64,000 nucleotides of DNA, taken from NCBI GenBank assembly GCA_017554405.1, contig JAFZIK010000046.1, positions 79,155-143,154 on the forward strand, written 5' to 3'. Shown piece by piece: positions 8,273 through 17,416 of the stretch. The notes under the pieces were generated by a model, which saw only the letters and a program-made list of their open reading frames with translations, was not told the origin of the DNA and ran no database searches. The position numbers and the translations under genes are program-made. The stretch's first letter is position 1. The number at the start of each line of letters is the position of its first letter. This stretch comes from Clostridia bacterium (GTDB lineage Bacteria; Bacillota; Clostridia; Oscillospirales; Acutalibacteraceae).

Positions 8273-8301
8273 TTGACAAGCATCTTTTTTAATAATAGAA
8301 T
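8273..8301 (+). promoter_or_regulatory. Sigma-A promoter of trmL
   Basis: TTGACA (8273-8278), 17-bp spacer, TAGAAT (8296-8301), one mismatch from full consensus. The trmL start lies 16 nt after the -10, behind GGTGAT, so the leader is very short. Confidence 0.8.
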
Positions 8302-8317
8302 AATACCGGTGATATAA

Positions 8318-8824
8318 ATGGCAAAAATCAACATTGTTATGGTCGAACCCGAGATCCCTCAGAACACGGGAAACGTTGCGCGGACCTGCGCCGCGACCGG
8401 CGCGCGGCTGCACCTTGTAGGTCCTATGGGTTTTAAGATAGACGACCGCAAATTAAAACGCGCCGGGCTTGATTACTGGCATTATCTTGATATCACCTAC
8501 TATGACGGTTTAGATGATTTTTTCAAAAAGAACAGCGGTGAGTTCTATTATTTTACCACAAAAGGCAGAAACACCTATTCCGACATTGATTATCCAGATA
8601 ACGTATATCTCTTTTTCGGCAAAGAAACAAAGGGTTTGCCCGAAGAACTGCTTATTAAAAATCCCGAACGCTGTGTCCGTATTCCGATGGCTGAGGACAT
8701 AAGAAGCCTGAATTTATCGAACTCGGTTGCGATAGCGGTATACGAGGTCCTGCGGCAGTGGGATTTTCCGAAGCTCCAAAACTTCGGTCAATTGCACAAT
8801 TACCGCTGGGAAGACTTTAAATAA
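8318..8824 (+). CDS. trmL: tRNA (cytidine(34)-2'-O)-methyltransferase
   Basis: TrmL is a SPOUT-fold enzyme that uses SAM to methylate the ribose of the wobble nucleotide in tRNA-Leu isoacceptors. The 168-residue length is right. The family motifs are visible: VEPEIPQNTGNVARTCAATG near the N-terminus, YLFFGKETKGLPEELL near 110, and the knot motif IPMAEDIRSLNLSNSVAIAVYE near 130-150. It stands between its own promoter and that of pgk. It could act on the tRNA-Leu(CAA) at 42457, a known type of TrmL substrate. Confidence 0.92.
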   Translation: MAKINIVMVEPEIPQNTGNVARTCAATGARLHLVGPMGFKIDDRKLKRAGLDYWHYLDITYYDGLDDFFKKNSGEFYYFTTKGRNTYSDIDYPDNVYLFFGKETKGLPEELLIKNPERCVRIPMAEDIRSLNLSNSVAIAVYEVLRQWDFPKLQNFGQLHNYRWEDFK

Positions 8825-8841
8825 TTTATTATTAAATTCTA

Positions 8842-8869
8842 TTGAATTTTTTCTAAAATATGTTAAAAT
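8842..8869 (+). promoter_or_regulatory. Predicted promoter of the pgk-tpiA-gpmI operon
   Basis: TTGAAT (8842-8847) and TAAAAT (8864-8869) with a 16-bp spacer and an extended TG before the -10. Confidence 0.6.
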
Positions 8870-8910
8870 ATTATCATAATCATTCATAAATAATTGAAAG
8901 GATGTTTTTT

Positions 8911-10122
8911 ATGAGCGCTTTAAACAAAAAGACCGTTGACGATATAAACGTTAAGGGTCAAAAAGTTCTTGTTCGTTGTGATTTTAACGTTCCGCTTAAG
9001 GAAGGCGTTATTACCGACGAAAACAGGATCGTAGCGGCTATGCCTACAATCAAAAAGCTTATTGCCGACGGCGGCAGAGTTATTCTCTGTTCACATCTCG
9101 GCAAGCCGAAGGGCGAACCGAAGCCCGAGTTATCGTTAGCGCCGGTTGCAAAAAGACTTTCAGAACTTCTCGGTAAAGAGGTAGTTTTTGCCGCGGATGA
9201 TAACGTTGTCGGCGAAAACGCAAAAGCGGCGGTCGCCACTATGAAGGACGGCGACGTTGTTCTGCTTCAGAACACACGCTACCGTGCCGAAGAAACCAAA
9301 AACGGCGAAGAGTTTTCAAAAGAGCTCGGCTCGCTTGCCGATATATTCGTTAACGATGCGTTCGGCACCGCCCACAGAGCACACTGCTCCACGGTCGGCG
9401 TTGTTTCCTACGTTAAAGAGGCTGTTGCCGGTTATCTTATAGGCAAGGAACTGAAGTATCTCGGAAACGCGGTTGATTCACCCGTTCGTCCTTTCGTTAC
9501 CATTCTCGGCGGCGCAAAGGTTGCAGATAAGCTTTCGGTTATCGAGAATCTTTTAAATAAAGCGGATACACTTATAATCGGCGGCGGTATGGCTTATACC
9601 TTCCTTGCCGCAAAGGGCTACGGCGTAGGCAATTCCTTGCTTGATAAAGAAAAGATCGATTACTGCCGCGATATGCTCAAAAAGGCGGAGGAAAAAGGCG
9701 TTAAAATACTCCTGCCGATCGATTGTGTAATAATCAAAGAATTCCCCTCCCCCATTGACGCGCCCATCGAAACTTCCGTTGTTGACGCCGATAAGATCCC
9801 CGAGGGCTTTGAAGGCGCAGATATCGGTCCTAAAACCGCCGCGCTATATGCCGAAGCGGTCAAATCAGCCAAAACCGTTGTTTGGAACGGTCCTATGGGC
9901 ATATTTGAAAATCCGATACTTGCCAAGGGCACGATCGCCGTTGCCAAGGCGCTTGCCGAAACCGATGCCGTTACCGTTATCGGCGGCGGTGATTCCGCGG
10001 CAGCGGTCAACAACCTCGGCTTTGGCGATAAGATGACCCATATTTCCACCGGCGGCGGCGCTTCGCTTGAATTCCTTGAAGGCAAAGAGCTCCCCGGTAT
10101 AGCGGCACTTAACGATAAATAA
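8911..10122 (+). CDS. pgk: Phosphoglycerate kinase
   Basis: Transfers the acyl phosphate of 1,3-bisphosphoglycerate to ADP in glycolysis. The start is taken at 8911 ([11 protein letters not shown]), because the earlier ATG at 8902 lies within the AAAGGA ribosome-binding site; this gives 403 residues, the normal bacterial length. Visible motifs are VRCDFNVPL near 20, [10 protein letters not shown] near 60, [14 protein letters not shown] near 150, the LGGAKVADK nucleotide-domain motif near 200 and IGGGDSAAA near the C-terminus. It leads a glycolytic cluster; gapA and eno are not in the window. Confidence 0.97.
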   Translation: MSALNKKTVDDINVKGQKVLVRCDFNVPLKEGVITDENRIVAAMPTIKKLIADGGRVILCSHLGKPKGEPKPELSLAPVAKRLSELLGKEVVFAADDNVVGENAKAAVATMKDGDVVLLQNTRYRAEETKNGEEFSKELGSLADIFVNDAFGTAHRAHCSTVGVVSYVKEAVAGYLIGKELKYLGNAVDSPVRPFVTILGGAKVADKLSVIENLLNKADTLIIGGGMAYTFLAAKGYGVGNSLLDKEKIDYCRDMLKKAEEKGVKILLPIDCVIIKEFPSPIDAPIETSVVDADKIPEGFEGADIGPKTAALYAEAVKSAKTVVWNGPMGIFENPILAKGTIAVAKALAETDAVTVIGGGDSAAAVNNLGFGDKMTHISTGGGASLEFLEGKELPGIAALNDK

Positions 10123-10133
10123 TATTTGAATCG

Positions 10134-10161
10134 GGCGACTGCGGTTATCACCGCTGTCGCC
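10134..10161 (+). repeat. Intercistronic hairpin between pgk and tpiA
   Basis: GGCGAC-T-GCGG pairs with CCGC-T-GTCGCC across a 6-nt loop. No T-run follows, so it is more likely an mRNA processing or stability element than a terminator. Confidence 0.55.
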
Positions 10162-10184
10162 TCTATTCAGTAAGGAGTAAAATT

Positions 10185-10952
10185 ATGAAAAAGAACGTTC
10201 GTAACGCGATAATCGCCGGCAACTGGAAAATGAATAAAACCCCGAGTGAAACGACCGAGCTCATAAACGCCATGAAGCCGCTCGTTAAGGATGCGGATTG
10301 CAAGGTGGTTCTCTGTGTTCCGTTTGTTGATCTCGACGCCGCCCTTAAGGCGAGCGCAGGTTCAAATATCGAGATCGGCGCTCAGAACTGCCACTTTGAA
10401 AAAAGCGGTGCCTTCACCGGCGAGGTTTCCCCGGTTATGCTGAAAGAGATGGGTATTAAATACGTTATAATCGGTCACAGTGAAAGAAGACAGTATTTCG
10501 GCGAGACCGACGAAACGGTCAATAAGCGCCTTAAAAACGCATTGGAAGAAGGCTTAAAGGTCATACTCTGCGTAGGTGAAACTCTCACTCAGCGTGAGCA
10601 GGGTATCACCGCCGAACTTGTTGCAACGCAAACAAAGATCGCTCTTCTCGGCGTTTCAAAAGAAGATGCCAAAAACGTTATAATCGCCTATGAGCCGGTT
10701 TGGGCTATCGGCACAGGTAAAACTGCCACAAGCGACCAGGCGGAAGAGGTTTGCGCAATTATCCGTAAGGTCATCGCCGATATTTACGATGATAACACCG
10801 CGGAGGGTATGACCATTCAGTATGGCGGCTCCATGAACGCCAAGAACGCGGACGAACTTCTTGGCAAGGTCAACGTTGACGGCGGACTTATCGGTGGCGC
10901 TTCACTTAAAGCCGAGGACTTCTCGGTTATAGTTAAAGCGGCAAGCAAATAA
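10185..10952 (+). CDS. tpiA: Triosephosphate isomerase
   Basis: Interconverts dihydroxyacetone phosphate and glyceraldehyde 3-phosphate. The 255-residue TIM barrel shows AGNWKMNKT (substrate-binding Asn/Lys), the catalytic His in IIGHSERRQYFGE, the catalytic Glu in AYEPVWAIGTGKTA and the phosphate-binding YGGSMN near the end. The start follows AAGGAG. It lies between pgk and gpmI in one operon, 62 nt after pgk and 12 nt before gpmI. Confidence 0.97.
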   Translation: MKKNVRNAIIAGNWKMNKTPSETTELINAMKPLVKDADCKVVLCVPFVDLDAALKASAGSNIEIGAQNCHFEKSGAFTGEVSPVMLKEMGIKYVIIGHSERRQYFGETDETVNKRLKNALEEGLKVILCVGETLTQREQGITAELVATQTKIALLGVSKEDAKNVIIAYEPVWAIGTGKTATSDQAEEVCAIIRKVIADIYDDNTAEGMTIQYGGSMNAKNADELLGKVNVDGGLIGGASLKAEDFSVIVKAASK

Positions 10953-10964
10953 TCGGGTGATTCT

Positions 10965-12497
10965 ATGAAAAAACCTATTGTTTTAACGATAATGGACGGT
11001 TTCGGATTCAATCCCGAAACCTCCGGTAACGCCATAAAGGCGGCAAATACGCCCCGTCTTGATAAGATTTTCTCCACCTGCCCCACTACGCAGATAGGCG
11101 CTTCGGGTCTTGACGTTGGTCTTCCGGACGGTCAGATGGGCAACAGCGAGGTAGGCCATACCAACATAGGTGCAGGAAGGGTGGTTTATCAGGAGCTTAC
11201 CCGTATTACCAAAGCTATAAAGGACGGTGACTTTTTTAAAAACGAAGCGTTCCTCGCCGCTATTGATAATTGCAAAAAGAACGGTTCCGCCCTGCACCTT
11301 ATGGGGCTTTTATCCGACGGCGGCGTTCACAGCCACATCGAACATCTTTACGGGCTTATAAACCTTGCAAAGCAAAACGGGATCGATAAGGTGTTTATTC
11401 ACGCTCTGCTTGACGGGCGTGACGTTCCCCCCGCAAGCGCCGCGGACTATATAGATCAGTTAAATTCAAAGCTAACCGAGATCGGCTGCGGCAAGCTTGC
11501 CACCGTTATGGGCAGGTTTTACGGAATGGATCGCGATAACCGCTGGGATCGCGTAGGTAAAGCTTATGCCGCGCTGGTTTACGGCGAAGGCATTAAAACA
11601 ACCGACGCCGCAGCGGCGGTTCGCAAATCGTATACCGTTAAGGACGAGGAAGGTAAATATATTACCGACGAGTTTGTTTTACCAACCGTTGTTGAGGGCA
11701 CCGAGAGGATTAAAAGCGGTGACAGCGTGATATTCTTCAACTTCCGCCCCGACCGCGCCCGCGAGATAACAAGGACCTTTGTTGACGACGATTTTTCGGG
11801 CTTTGAGCGTATCGGCGGCAGACAGAACGTTTTCTATGTTTGTATGACCCAGTATGACGCGGCTATGCCTAACGTATCTGTAGCCTTTAAGCCGCAAACA
11901 CTTGAAAATACTCTCGGCGAGGTCTTATCAAAGCTTAATATGACCCAGCTCCGCATTGCCGAAACCGAAAAATACGCCCACGTCACCTTCTTTTTCAACG
12001 GCGGAAGAGAGGTCATGTTTAAGGGTGAGGACAGGATACTCGTTCCCTCGCCGAAGGTTGCGACCTACGATCTTAAACCCGAAATGAGCGCATTTGAGGT
12101 TTGCGATAAAGTATGCTCGGCTATTGAAAGCGGAAAATACGATGTTGTAATCCTTAACTTTGCAAACTGCGATATGGTAGGCCATACCGGAATTTTTGAG
12201 GCTGCCGTAAAGGCGGTAGAAACTGTTGATACCTGCGTTGGCAGAGTTATGGATTCTACCGTTAAGATGGGCGGCGTAATGCTTCTTACCGCCGATCACG
12301 GCAATGCCGACAGGATGATCGATACCGACGGTTCGCCCTTTACCGCACATACTACCAACCCTGTTCCCTTCTCGGTAATCGGTTACGACTGCACCCTGCG
12401 TGAAGGCGGGCGGCTTTGCGATATTTCACCGACCATATTAAAGCTTCTTGATATACCGCAGCCCGAGCAAATGGACGGCGTTTCAATTATTAAATAA
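10965..12497 (+). CDS. gpmI: 2,3-bisphosphoglycerate-independent phosphoglycerate mutase
   Basis: Converts 3-phosphoglycerate to 2-phosphoglycerate with two manganese ions and a phosphoserine intermediate. The 510-residue length is standard. Features: MDGFGFNPET at the N-terminus (metal Asp), QMGNSEVGHTNIGAGR with the phosphorylated Ser near 62, LLSDGGVHSHIEHL near 120, LLDGRDVPP near 150, FFNFRPDRAREIT near 260, and metal ligands in NFANCDMVGHTG and TADHGNAD near 400-450. The ATG follows GGGTGATT. Third gene of the glycolytic operon. Confidence 0.96.
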   Translation: MKKPIVLTIMDGFGFNPETSGNAIKAANTPRLDKIFSTCPTTQIGASGLDVGLPDGQMGNSEVGHTNIGAGRVVYQELTRITKAIKDGDFFKNEAFLAAIDNCKKNGSALHLMGLLSDGGVHSHIEHLYGLINLAKQNGIDKVFIHALLDGRDVPPASAADYIDQLNSKLTEIGCGKLATVMGRFYGMDRDNRWDRVGKAYAALVYGEGIKTTDAAAAVRKSYTVKDEEGKYITDEFVLPTVVEGTERIKSGDSVIFFNFRPDRAREITRTFVDDDFSGFERIGGRQNVFYVCMTQYDAAMPNVSVAFKPQTLENTLGEVLSKLNMTQLRIAETEKYAHVTFFFNGGREVMFKGEDRILVPSPKVATYDLKPEMSAFEVCDKVCSAIESGKYDVVILNFANCDMVGHTGIFEAAVKAVETVDTCVGRVMDSTVKMGGVMLLTADHGNADRMIDTDGSPFTAHTTNPVPFSVIGYDCTLREGGRLCDISPTILKLLDIPQPEQMDGVSIIK

Positions 12498-12528
12498 TCG
12501 TTTCATTAATTTTAAGGAGGTATCTCAG

Positions 12529-13926
12529 ATGCCATTTTCCGCTTTTCTTGACGGCAAGCGCACAGTGTGCAAAGAGCTTGTTGCCGAGCTTAAAAAGACT
12601 TTTTCCTACGTAAGCATTCTCGGTGTTGACACCGGTGAGACGGTATACTTCGCGGATAAAGCACTATCTTCAGTCAGCGAGAGCGAATCCGACCGCGGTT
12701 TTGTTATAAAAATGTATAACGGCAGATCGTTTTTTGAATACTCGCTCGATGATATTAACGGAGATATTGCAGAGCTTGCTTCAAAAATCGTAAGCGAAGT
12801 GAAAATCGATCCCTCGCTTGAATCTCGTATGATAAGCGCCGGCGCGATCGCCGATATACCGATGAAGAAAGATTTTCTGCGTGAAAACGATTTCGGCAGT
12901 TACGAGGATGACTATTTACTTGATTTTTGCAAAAAAACCAGCAAAAAAACGGTAGAAGCGGATGAAAAGGTGCTTAACGGCTTTGCGGTAATAATGACCT
13001 ATACCGTCAGCAAGCTTTTTATCACCGAAAACAGAGAGCTTTCCCAGTGTTACGGATGGGCTAACGGCGCAGTTATGGCTGTTTACAGCGACGGCAAAAT
13101 GGCTCAGGCGCGAAGGGTTGCAGCTTCAGATAAACTTGCCGATATAATCGCAAAAATGTCCGACGATCAGAAAGGACTCATCGACCTTGCACGGCATCTT
13201 GCAAACGCCAAGCAGATCAAGCCCGGCGTTTACGACGTTATTACCGATAGCTCGATAACCGGTCTTATCGCGCACGAAGCATTCGGTCACGGCGTTGAGA
13301 TGGACCAGTTTGTTAAAGACAGAGCGTTAGCAAAAAACTGCGTTGGCGAATATGTTGCCTCCCCGATCTCCTCTATGCACGACGGCGCCGCCGCAACGCT
13401 GAGCGTTGCATCATACTTTTTTGATGACGACGGCGTTCTTGCACAGGATACCGAAATAATTAAGGACGGTATCCTTATGAGAGGGCTTTCCGATCTTACT
13501 TCCGCCACCGAGCTTGGCACAACGCCTACGGGCAACGGCAGAAGAGATTCCCATAAGCGTAAGGCCTATGCGAGAATGACCAACACCTTCTTCCTCCCCG
13601 GCAATGATAAATTAGAAGATATGATCGCATCCGTAAAACACGGTTATATGCTGTTTGAAACCAACAACGGTATGGAAGATCCAAAAAACTGGCAGATCCA
13701 GTGCACCGCGGAATACGGAATCGAAATCGTTGACGGTAAACTGACCGATAATTACGTTTCACCTGTCGTTATGAGCGGCTACGTTCCCGACCTTCTCAAA
13801 TCCATTTCAATGGTATCGGATAGTTTTGAAGTGATCGGCGCGGGCTTCTGCGGCAAAGGTTATAAAGAGTGGGTCAGGGTTTCCGACGGCGGACCGAACC
13901 TGAAAGTGAGGGTGAAATTAGGATGA
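12529..13926 (+). CDS. tldD: TldD-type metalloprotease subunit
   Basis: TldD pairs with TldE (PmbA) in a heterodimeric zinc metallopeptidase that degrades unfolded short peptides and, in some bacteria, processes modified peptides. The start at 12529 follows a strong AAGGAGG; this gives 465 residues. The metal-binding HExxxH motif is present as IAHEAFGHGVEMDQF near residue 248. Other conserved parts are TTPTGNGRR near 335 and TNTFFLPG near 355. The stop overlaps the next gene's ATG (ATGA), so expression of the two subunits is coupled. It follows gpmI by 31 nt. Confidence 0.9.
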   Translation: MPFSAFLDGKRTVCKELVAELKKTFSYVSILGVDTGETVYFADKALSSVSESESDRGFVIKMYNGRSFFEYSLDDINGDIAELASKIVSEVKIDPSLESRMISAGAIADIPMKKDFLRENDFGSYEDDYLLDFCKKTSKKTVEADEKVLNGFAVIMTYTVSKLFITENRELSQCYGWANGAVMAVYSDGKMAQARRVAASDKLADIIAKMSDDQKGLIDLARHLANAKQIKPGVYDVITDSSITGLIAHEAFGHGVEMDQFVKDRALAKNCVGEYVASPISSMHDGAAATLSVASYFFDDDGVLAQDTEIIKDGILMRGLSDLTSATELGTTPTGNGRRDSHKRKAYARMTNTFFLPGNDKLEDMIASVKHGYMLFETNNGMEDPKNWQIQCTAEYGIEIVDGKLTDNYVSPVVMSGYVPDLLKSISMVSDSFEVIGAGFCGKGYKEWVRVSDGGPNLKVRVKLG

Positions 13927-15191
13927 AAAAACTGTTATCACTATTGCAGGCGCAAAAGGATATCAGCGGTTACCGTGTTGCAAAAACAAGGACCGTTTCT
14001 CACGAGCTGTTTTTCGTTCATAAAAAACTTGAAACAGTCAGGGCAACCGATACCGTAAAATACCTTGCTACCGTATATGTAGACCATGACGGTTTCAGGG
14101 GCGATTCATCATTTGCCTATCACGATTCCCTTACCGAAGATGAATGTTTGGCAAAGATCAATGCGGCAAAGAAGCGCGCGCTTCTTGTCAACAACCAAAT
14201 GTATGATTTGCCCGCCGGCGGCGAATACGAGCGGAAAATTGGATCCAATATTGATTCTTACGAACCCGAAAAGCTCGGTGCAATGATCGCAGATGCGGTC
14301 TACGCGGCTGATACGGTCGAAGGCGGTTCTATCAACGCGCTTGAAATATTCATTTATAACGATACTCTTACGGTGGTCAACAGCCGCGGCGTTAACAAAA
14401 CGCAAAGCATTAACCGCGTGATGATAGAAGCAATACCGACCTTTACCGATGAAAAGCAGTCGGTCGAGCTTTACGAGGACTATCGTTTTACCGAATTTGA
14501 CCCGGAAAAAATCACCGCGGAGATCTCCGAAAAAATGCGCGAGGTAAAAGATCGGTTAACTGCCGCCAAACCGAAGGTCCCGTTGAATATTAACGTTGTC
14601 CTTCGCCCGAAGGAGATTTCTTCTATCATTAAAGAACTCGCGAATGATCTTAACTACACAAGCATTTACCGCCATACAAATCTTTATAAAACCGGCGACG
14701 ATCTCCAGCCCGGTCCTGATGCCGATAAGTTGACCGTAACCATGAAAGGCAGGATCAAAGGCAGCGAAAATTCCGCTTATTTTGATGACGACGGACTTGA
14801 CCTTACCGATACAGTTATTATAAAGGACGGCGTGGTCTGCGGCAATTTCGGTTCTTCAACCTTCGGTCAGTATCTCGGTGTTGATAAGCCTACAGGTAAG
14901 CTTCCCTGCGCAAAAGTAAAACCCGGAACGCTTGATTCGATCGATGGCGATTACCTTGAATGCGTATCAATGTCCGGCATACAGCTTGATCTTTATAACG
15001 ACTATATCGGCGGTGAGATCAGGCTTGCCTACTATCACTGCGGGAATAAAATCACAGCCGTCACCGGAATTACTATGAGCGGAAAACTCAGTCAGGTTTT
15101 AGCAAAACTTCGCCTTTCTTCGAAAACCGATATTTTCAAAGCATACGAAGGACCGGCATACGTTGTTTTAAAAGATATGACGGTTCTATAA
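13923..15191 (+). CDS. tldE: TldE/PmbA-type protease partner subunit
   Basis: Second subunit of the TldD/TldE peptidase, 422 residues from the ATG at 13923. It shares the fold with TldD but lacks the HExxxH metal site, as expected for TldE. Recognisable segments are YFDDDGLDLTDTVIIKDGVV near 295, SSTFGQYLG near 320, and the C-terminal glycine-rich GEIRLAYYH block. The four-base overlap with tldD and the strong terminator just after it close this operon. Confidence 0.88.
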   Translation: MKKLLSLLQAQKDISGYRVAKTRTVSHELFFVHKKLETVRATDTVKYLATVYVDHDGFRGDSSFAYHDSLTEDECLAKINAAKKRALLVNNQMYDLPAGGEYERKIGSNIDSYEPEKLGAMIADAVYAADTVEGGSINALEIFIYNDTLTVVNSRGVNKTQSINRVMIEAIPTFTDEKQSVELYEDYRFTEFDPEKITAEISEKMREVKDRLTAAKPKVPLNINVVLRPKEISSIIKELANDLNYTSIYRHTNLYKTGDDLQPGPDADKLTVTMKGRIKGSENSAYFDDDGLDLTDTVIIKDGVVCGNFGSSTFGQYLGVDKPTGKLPCAKVKPGTLDSIDGDYLECVSMSGIQLDLYNDYIGGEIRLAYYHCGNKITAVTGITMSGKLSQVLAKLRLSSKTDIFKAYEGPAYVVLKDMTVL

Positions 15192-15194
15192 ATC

Positions 15195-15220
15195 AAAAAC
15201 GCGCCCGCGGGCGCGTTTTT
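15195..15220. terminator. Perfectly palindromic bidirectional terminator after tldE
   Basis: A 13-bp perfect self-complementary stem with flanking A and T runs: AAAAACGCGCCCG and its complement. It starts 4 nt after the tldE stop and works on paper in both directions. Confidence 0.9.
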
Positions 15221-15240
15221 GTTATCTATGCAAAATATAC

Positions 15241-15269
15241 GGGCTGTTACACGATCAGTGAAACAGCCC
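15241..15269 (-). terminator. Terminator of the SGNH lipoprotein gene
   Basis: Minus-strand GGGCTGTTTCAC pairs with GTGTAACAGCCC (one bulge) around a short loop, 20 nt after the stop at 15290. Confidence 0.6.
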
Positions 15270-15289
15270 ATAAAAATTTGTATCAGGTT

Positions 15290-16678
15290 TTATGGGTTTG
15301 TAGTTACAAACGCCGCTATTGCAACATAGGGCGGATTGCCGATCACCGTAACGGTTACGGTGTGAGAAGTGTTCTCGAGATTCTCAAAGACCGGATATTC
15401 AAGCAACTCGGATCTTGATACACCTGCAACGGTTTTTTCGGTTGAGCCGTCAAGAACGATTTTCAGGGAAGCTCCTTCCTTTACCGTTCCAAGAATACCG
15501 AAAGAATTTCCCGTGAATTTAAAGGTTATCGTATTACCTATTTCATCCGGCGCCAGGTATTTCGGATATATGGCTTTGAGGTCGCCCGAATAGCGGAACT
15601 GCGATCCTTCTTTTTCATAATCTCTGTTATCAAACCACCATTTGCAGCTCCAGCCGGTGGCGGATATTGTGCTTGCAAGATGATTTTTAAGTGTGGAAAA
15701 TCCGTTCTTACAAAGTTTTGAAGCGGGCATATTATGGGGAGCATCCGGCGCGGAAACAAGCATTTCCTTAAGCGCCGCTATCATAATATCGGCATAAGCG
15801 CGGTATCCCTCATCGTTCGGATGGACAGAATCGCTCAAAAGCTTTTTAAAGCTCTCGCTTGAACCCTTGAATTTGTTATATAATTCACAACCGAAATCAA
15901 CGATGGGAACACCGTAATGATCCGCAACCTCTCTGTGCGCATTGTAAGTAGGATACTGGCTTCCGTAAAGCGAATCGTTCGTGACCAGAACGATCACGAT
16001 ATCCGCGCAAGGATTCTTTGCGTTAAGCTTTCTTATCATATACTCGATATCCGCCTTGCTCTGCTGAACGCTTAAATCGCTGTATTTATCGTTTATGGCA
16101 AATTCTATAAACAGCAGATCAGGGTCATATGCGAGAACGCTCTGCTCAAATCTTGCCGCCCCGAGATAAGAGCCGGTGCCGCCTAACGCCGAATTTACCG
16201 CGTTGACCGTTCCGGAAGTTTGCGATTTTAAAAACTCTGTAGTCAACGCGCGCCAGGACTTTTTCTCAGGATCTGATGAGCCGGTGCCGCCGGTAACCGA
16301 ACCGCCGTAGTAAACAACGTTAACCGTTTTACCGCTCTGCAGTTTATTCATCGTGTTAGAGAGTTTATACGCGTTTTTGCGCGTAGGGATTTCTTTTGGT
16401 ATAAAGCCGTCTCTTTCGATGATCTCTATCGGCTCAAAATCATCGTCTCCGGAATCGCTGCCGCTATTTTGACTATTATTACCGCTTTCGCCCTGAGAGG
16501 TATTGTTTGAGTCTCCGTTCCCGGCATCCGATTGTCCGGAAGCGCCGTTCTCATCCTCAATATTATAATACTCGTCTTCGGCAACAAATGCCGGTTTTTT
16601 ATCTTCGCCGCAGCCAAATAGCGAAAGCAAAAGCATTAACGCCAGAATAAGCGATACGGTTTTAATAAAACACTTCAT
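15290..16678 (-). CDS. SGNH/GDSL-type hydrolase lipoprotein
   Basis: A predicted surface lipoprotein esterase. The start at 16678 (MKCFIKTVSLILALMLLL) follows AGAGG and gives 462 residues. The lipobox LSLFGC anchors it outside the membrane. A low-complexity linker of Gly, Ser, Asn and Asp follows (about 45-85), then an SGNH domain. Block I is YYGGSVTGG, with GGS instead of GDS; block III is FAINDKYSD; block V is DSVHPNDEGY. A C-terminal beta-rich module (about 340-460) may bind carbohydrate. Deacetylation of polysaccharide is plausible but not shown. Confidence 0.8.
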   Translation of the reverse strand: MKCFIKTVSLILALMLLLSLFGCGEDKKPAFVAEDEYYNIEDENGASGQSDAGNGDSNNTSQGESGNNSQNSGSDSGDDDFEPIEIIERDGFIPKEIPTRKNAYKLSNTMNKLQSGKTVNVVYYGGSVTGGTGSSDPEKKSWRALTTEFLKSQTSGTVNAVNSALGGTGSYLGAARFEQSVLAYDPDLLFIEFAINDKYSDLSVQQSKADIEYMIRKLNAKNPCADIVIVLVTNDSLYGSQYPTYNAHREVADHYGVPIVDFGCELYNKFKGSSESFKKLLSDSVHPNDEGYRAYADIMIAALKEMLVSAPDAPHNMPASKLCKNGFSTLKNHLASTISATGWSCKWWFDNRDYEKEGSQFRYSGDLKAIYPKYLAPDEIGNTITFKFTGNSFGILGTVKEGASLKIVLDGSTEKTVAGVSRSELLEYPVFENLENTSHTVTVTVIGNPPYVAIAAFVTTNP

Positions 16679-16691
16679 AAAAGAAACCTCT

Positions 16692-17396
16692 TTAATATGA
16701 TATTTCGATAATATTTGTTGTGATATAGTCAACACCGTAATCGATAAGGCGCTCTGCGACCTCAGGTGAATCCACCGTCCAGCAGTTTACTTTGATACCG
16801 TTATCATGACAAATATCAACGGTTTTCTTATCAAGAGCCAAGTAGTTAATATCAAAATCAAACCGGTTTTTTATAAGATATCCGAGTATATTATCATCAA
16901 ACTTTTCATGCAAAAACTGAACTGTTTGATTTGGCAAAAACTCCCGTATGTATTCGAGATTTTTCCCGGAAAAAGAAATAAACACAGTATTATCGAGATA
17001 CTTGAGCCGATCGATTATCCCGATTAACCTTTTGATGTTTTCCCGCGTCATCGGGTTTTTCAGTTCTATTATCGAGTGCTTATTATAGCTTTTACAGCAC
17101 CGGATATACTCATATAGATTCGGCATTCTGTGTAAGCCGAGCGGCAACAGGCGGAGCCTTAAGTAACTCGTATCCTCAACCTTCAGATCGATCCGGGCTA
17201 TCCTTCCCGTTGTATCGTCATGGAAAACAACAAAATTACCGTCAGCCGTAACGTGCACGTCGGTTTCAATACCGTAATAATTCCGCTTGCCCGCCGCCTT
17301 AAATGCCGACATGGTGTTTTCGAGATGTATTCCGCTCAATCCCCGGTGAGCAATGATTTTAGTATTTTTCGGATTTGAAAGTTTAAGGGTTTTCAT
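16692..17396 (-). CDS. Glycerophosphodiester phosphodiesterase
   Basis: Hydrolyses glycerophosphodiesters to glycerol 3-phosphate and an alcohol. The 234-residue TIM-barrel protein has the catalytic set IIAHRGLSG (His/Arg), ETDVHVTADGNFVVFHDDT (Glu, Asp, His) and the C-terminal NCWTVDSPEVAERLIDYGVD. There is no signal peptide, so it is cytoplasmic. The ATG at 17396 follows CAGGAGC. It is 20 nt downstream of the nucleoside phosphorylase and 13 nt upstream of the SGNH lipoprotein, in one minus-strand unit. Confidence 0.9.
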   Translation of the reverse strand: MKTLKLSNPKNTKIIAHRGLSGIHLENTMSAFKAAGKRNYYGIETDVHVTADGNFVVFHDDTTGRIARIDLKVEDTSYLRLRLLPLGLHRMPNLYEYIRCCKSYNKHSIIELKNPMTRENIKRLIGIIDRLKYLDNTVFISFSGKNLEYIREFLPNQTVQFLHEKFDDNILGYLIKNRFDFDINYLALDKKTVDICHDNGIKVNCWTVDSPEVAERLIDYGVDYITTNIIEISY

Positions 17397-17416
17397 AATA
17401 ACAGCTCCTGACTTGT

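Noticed and set aside
15290-16678. SGNH lipoprotein considered catalytically dead because block I is GGS instead of GDS
   Set aside because: The Ser, Asn and DxxH residues are present, and I recall GGS-type block I in related secreted hydrolases.
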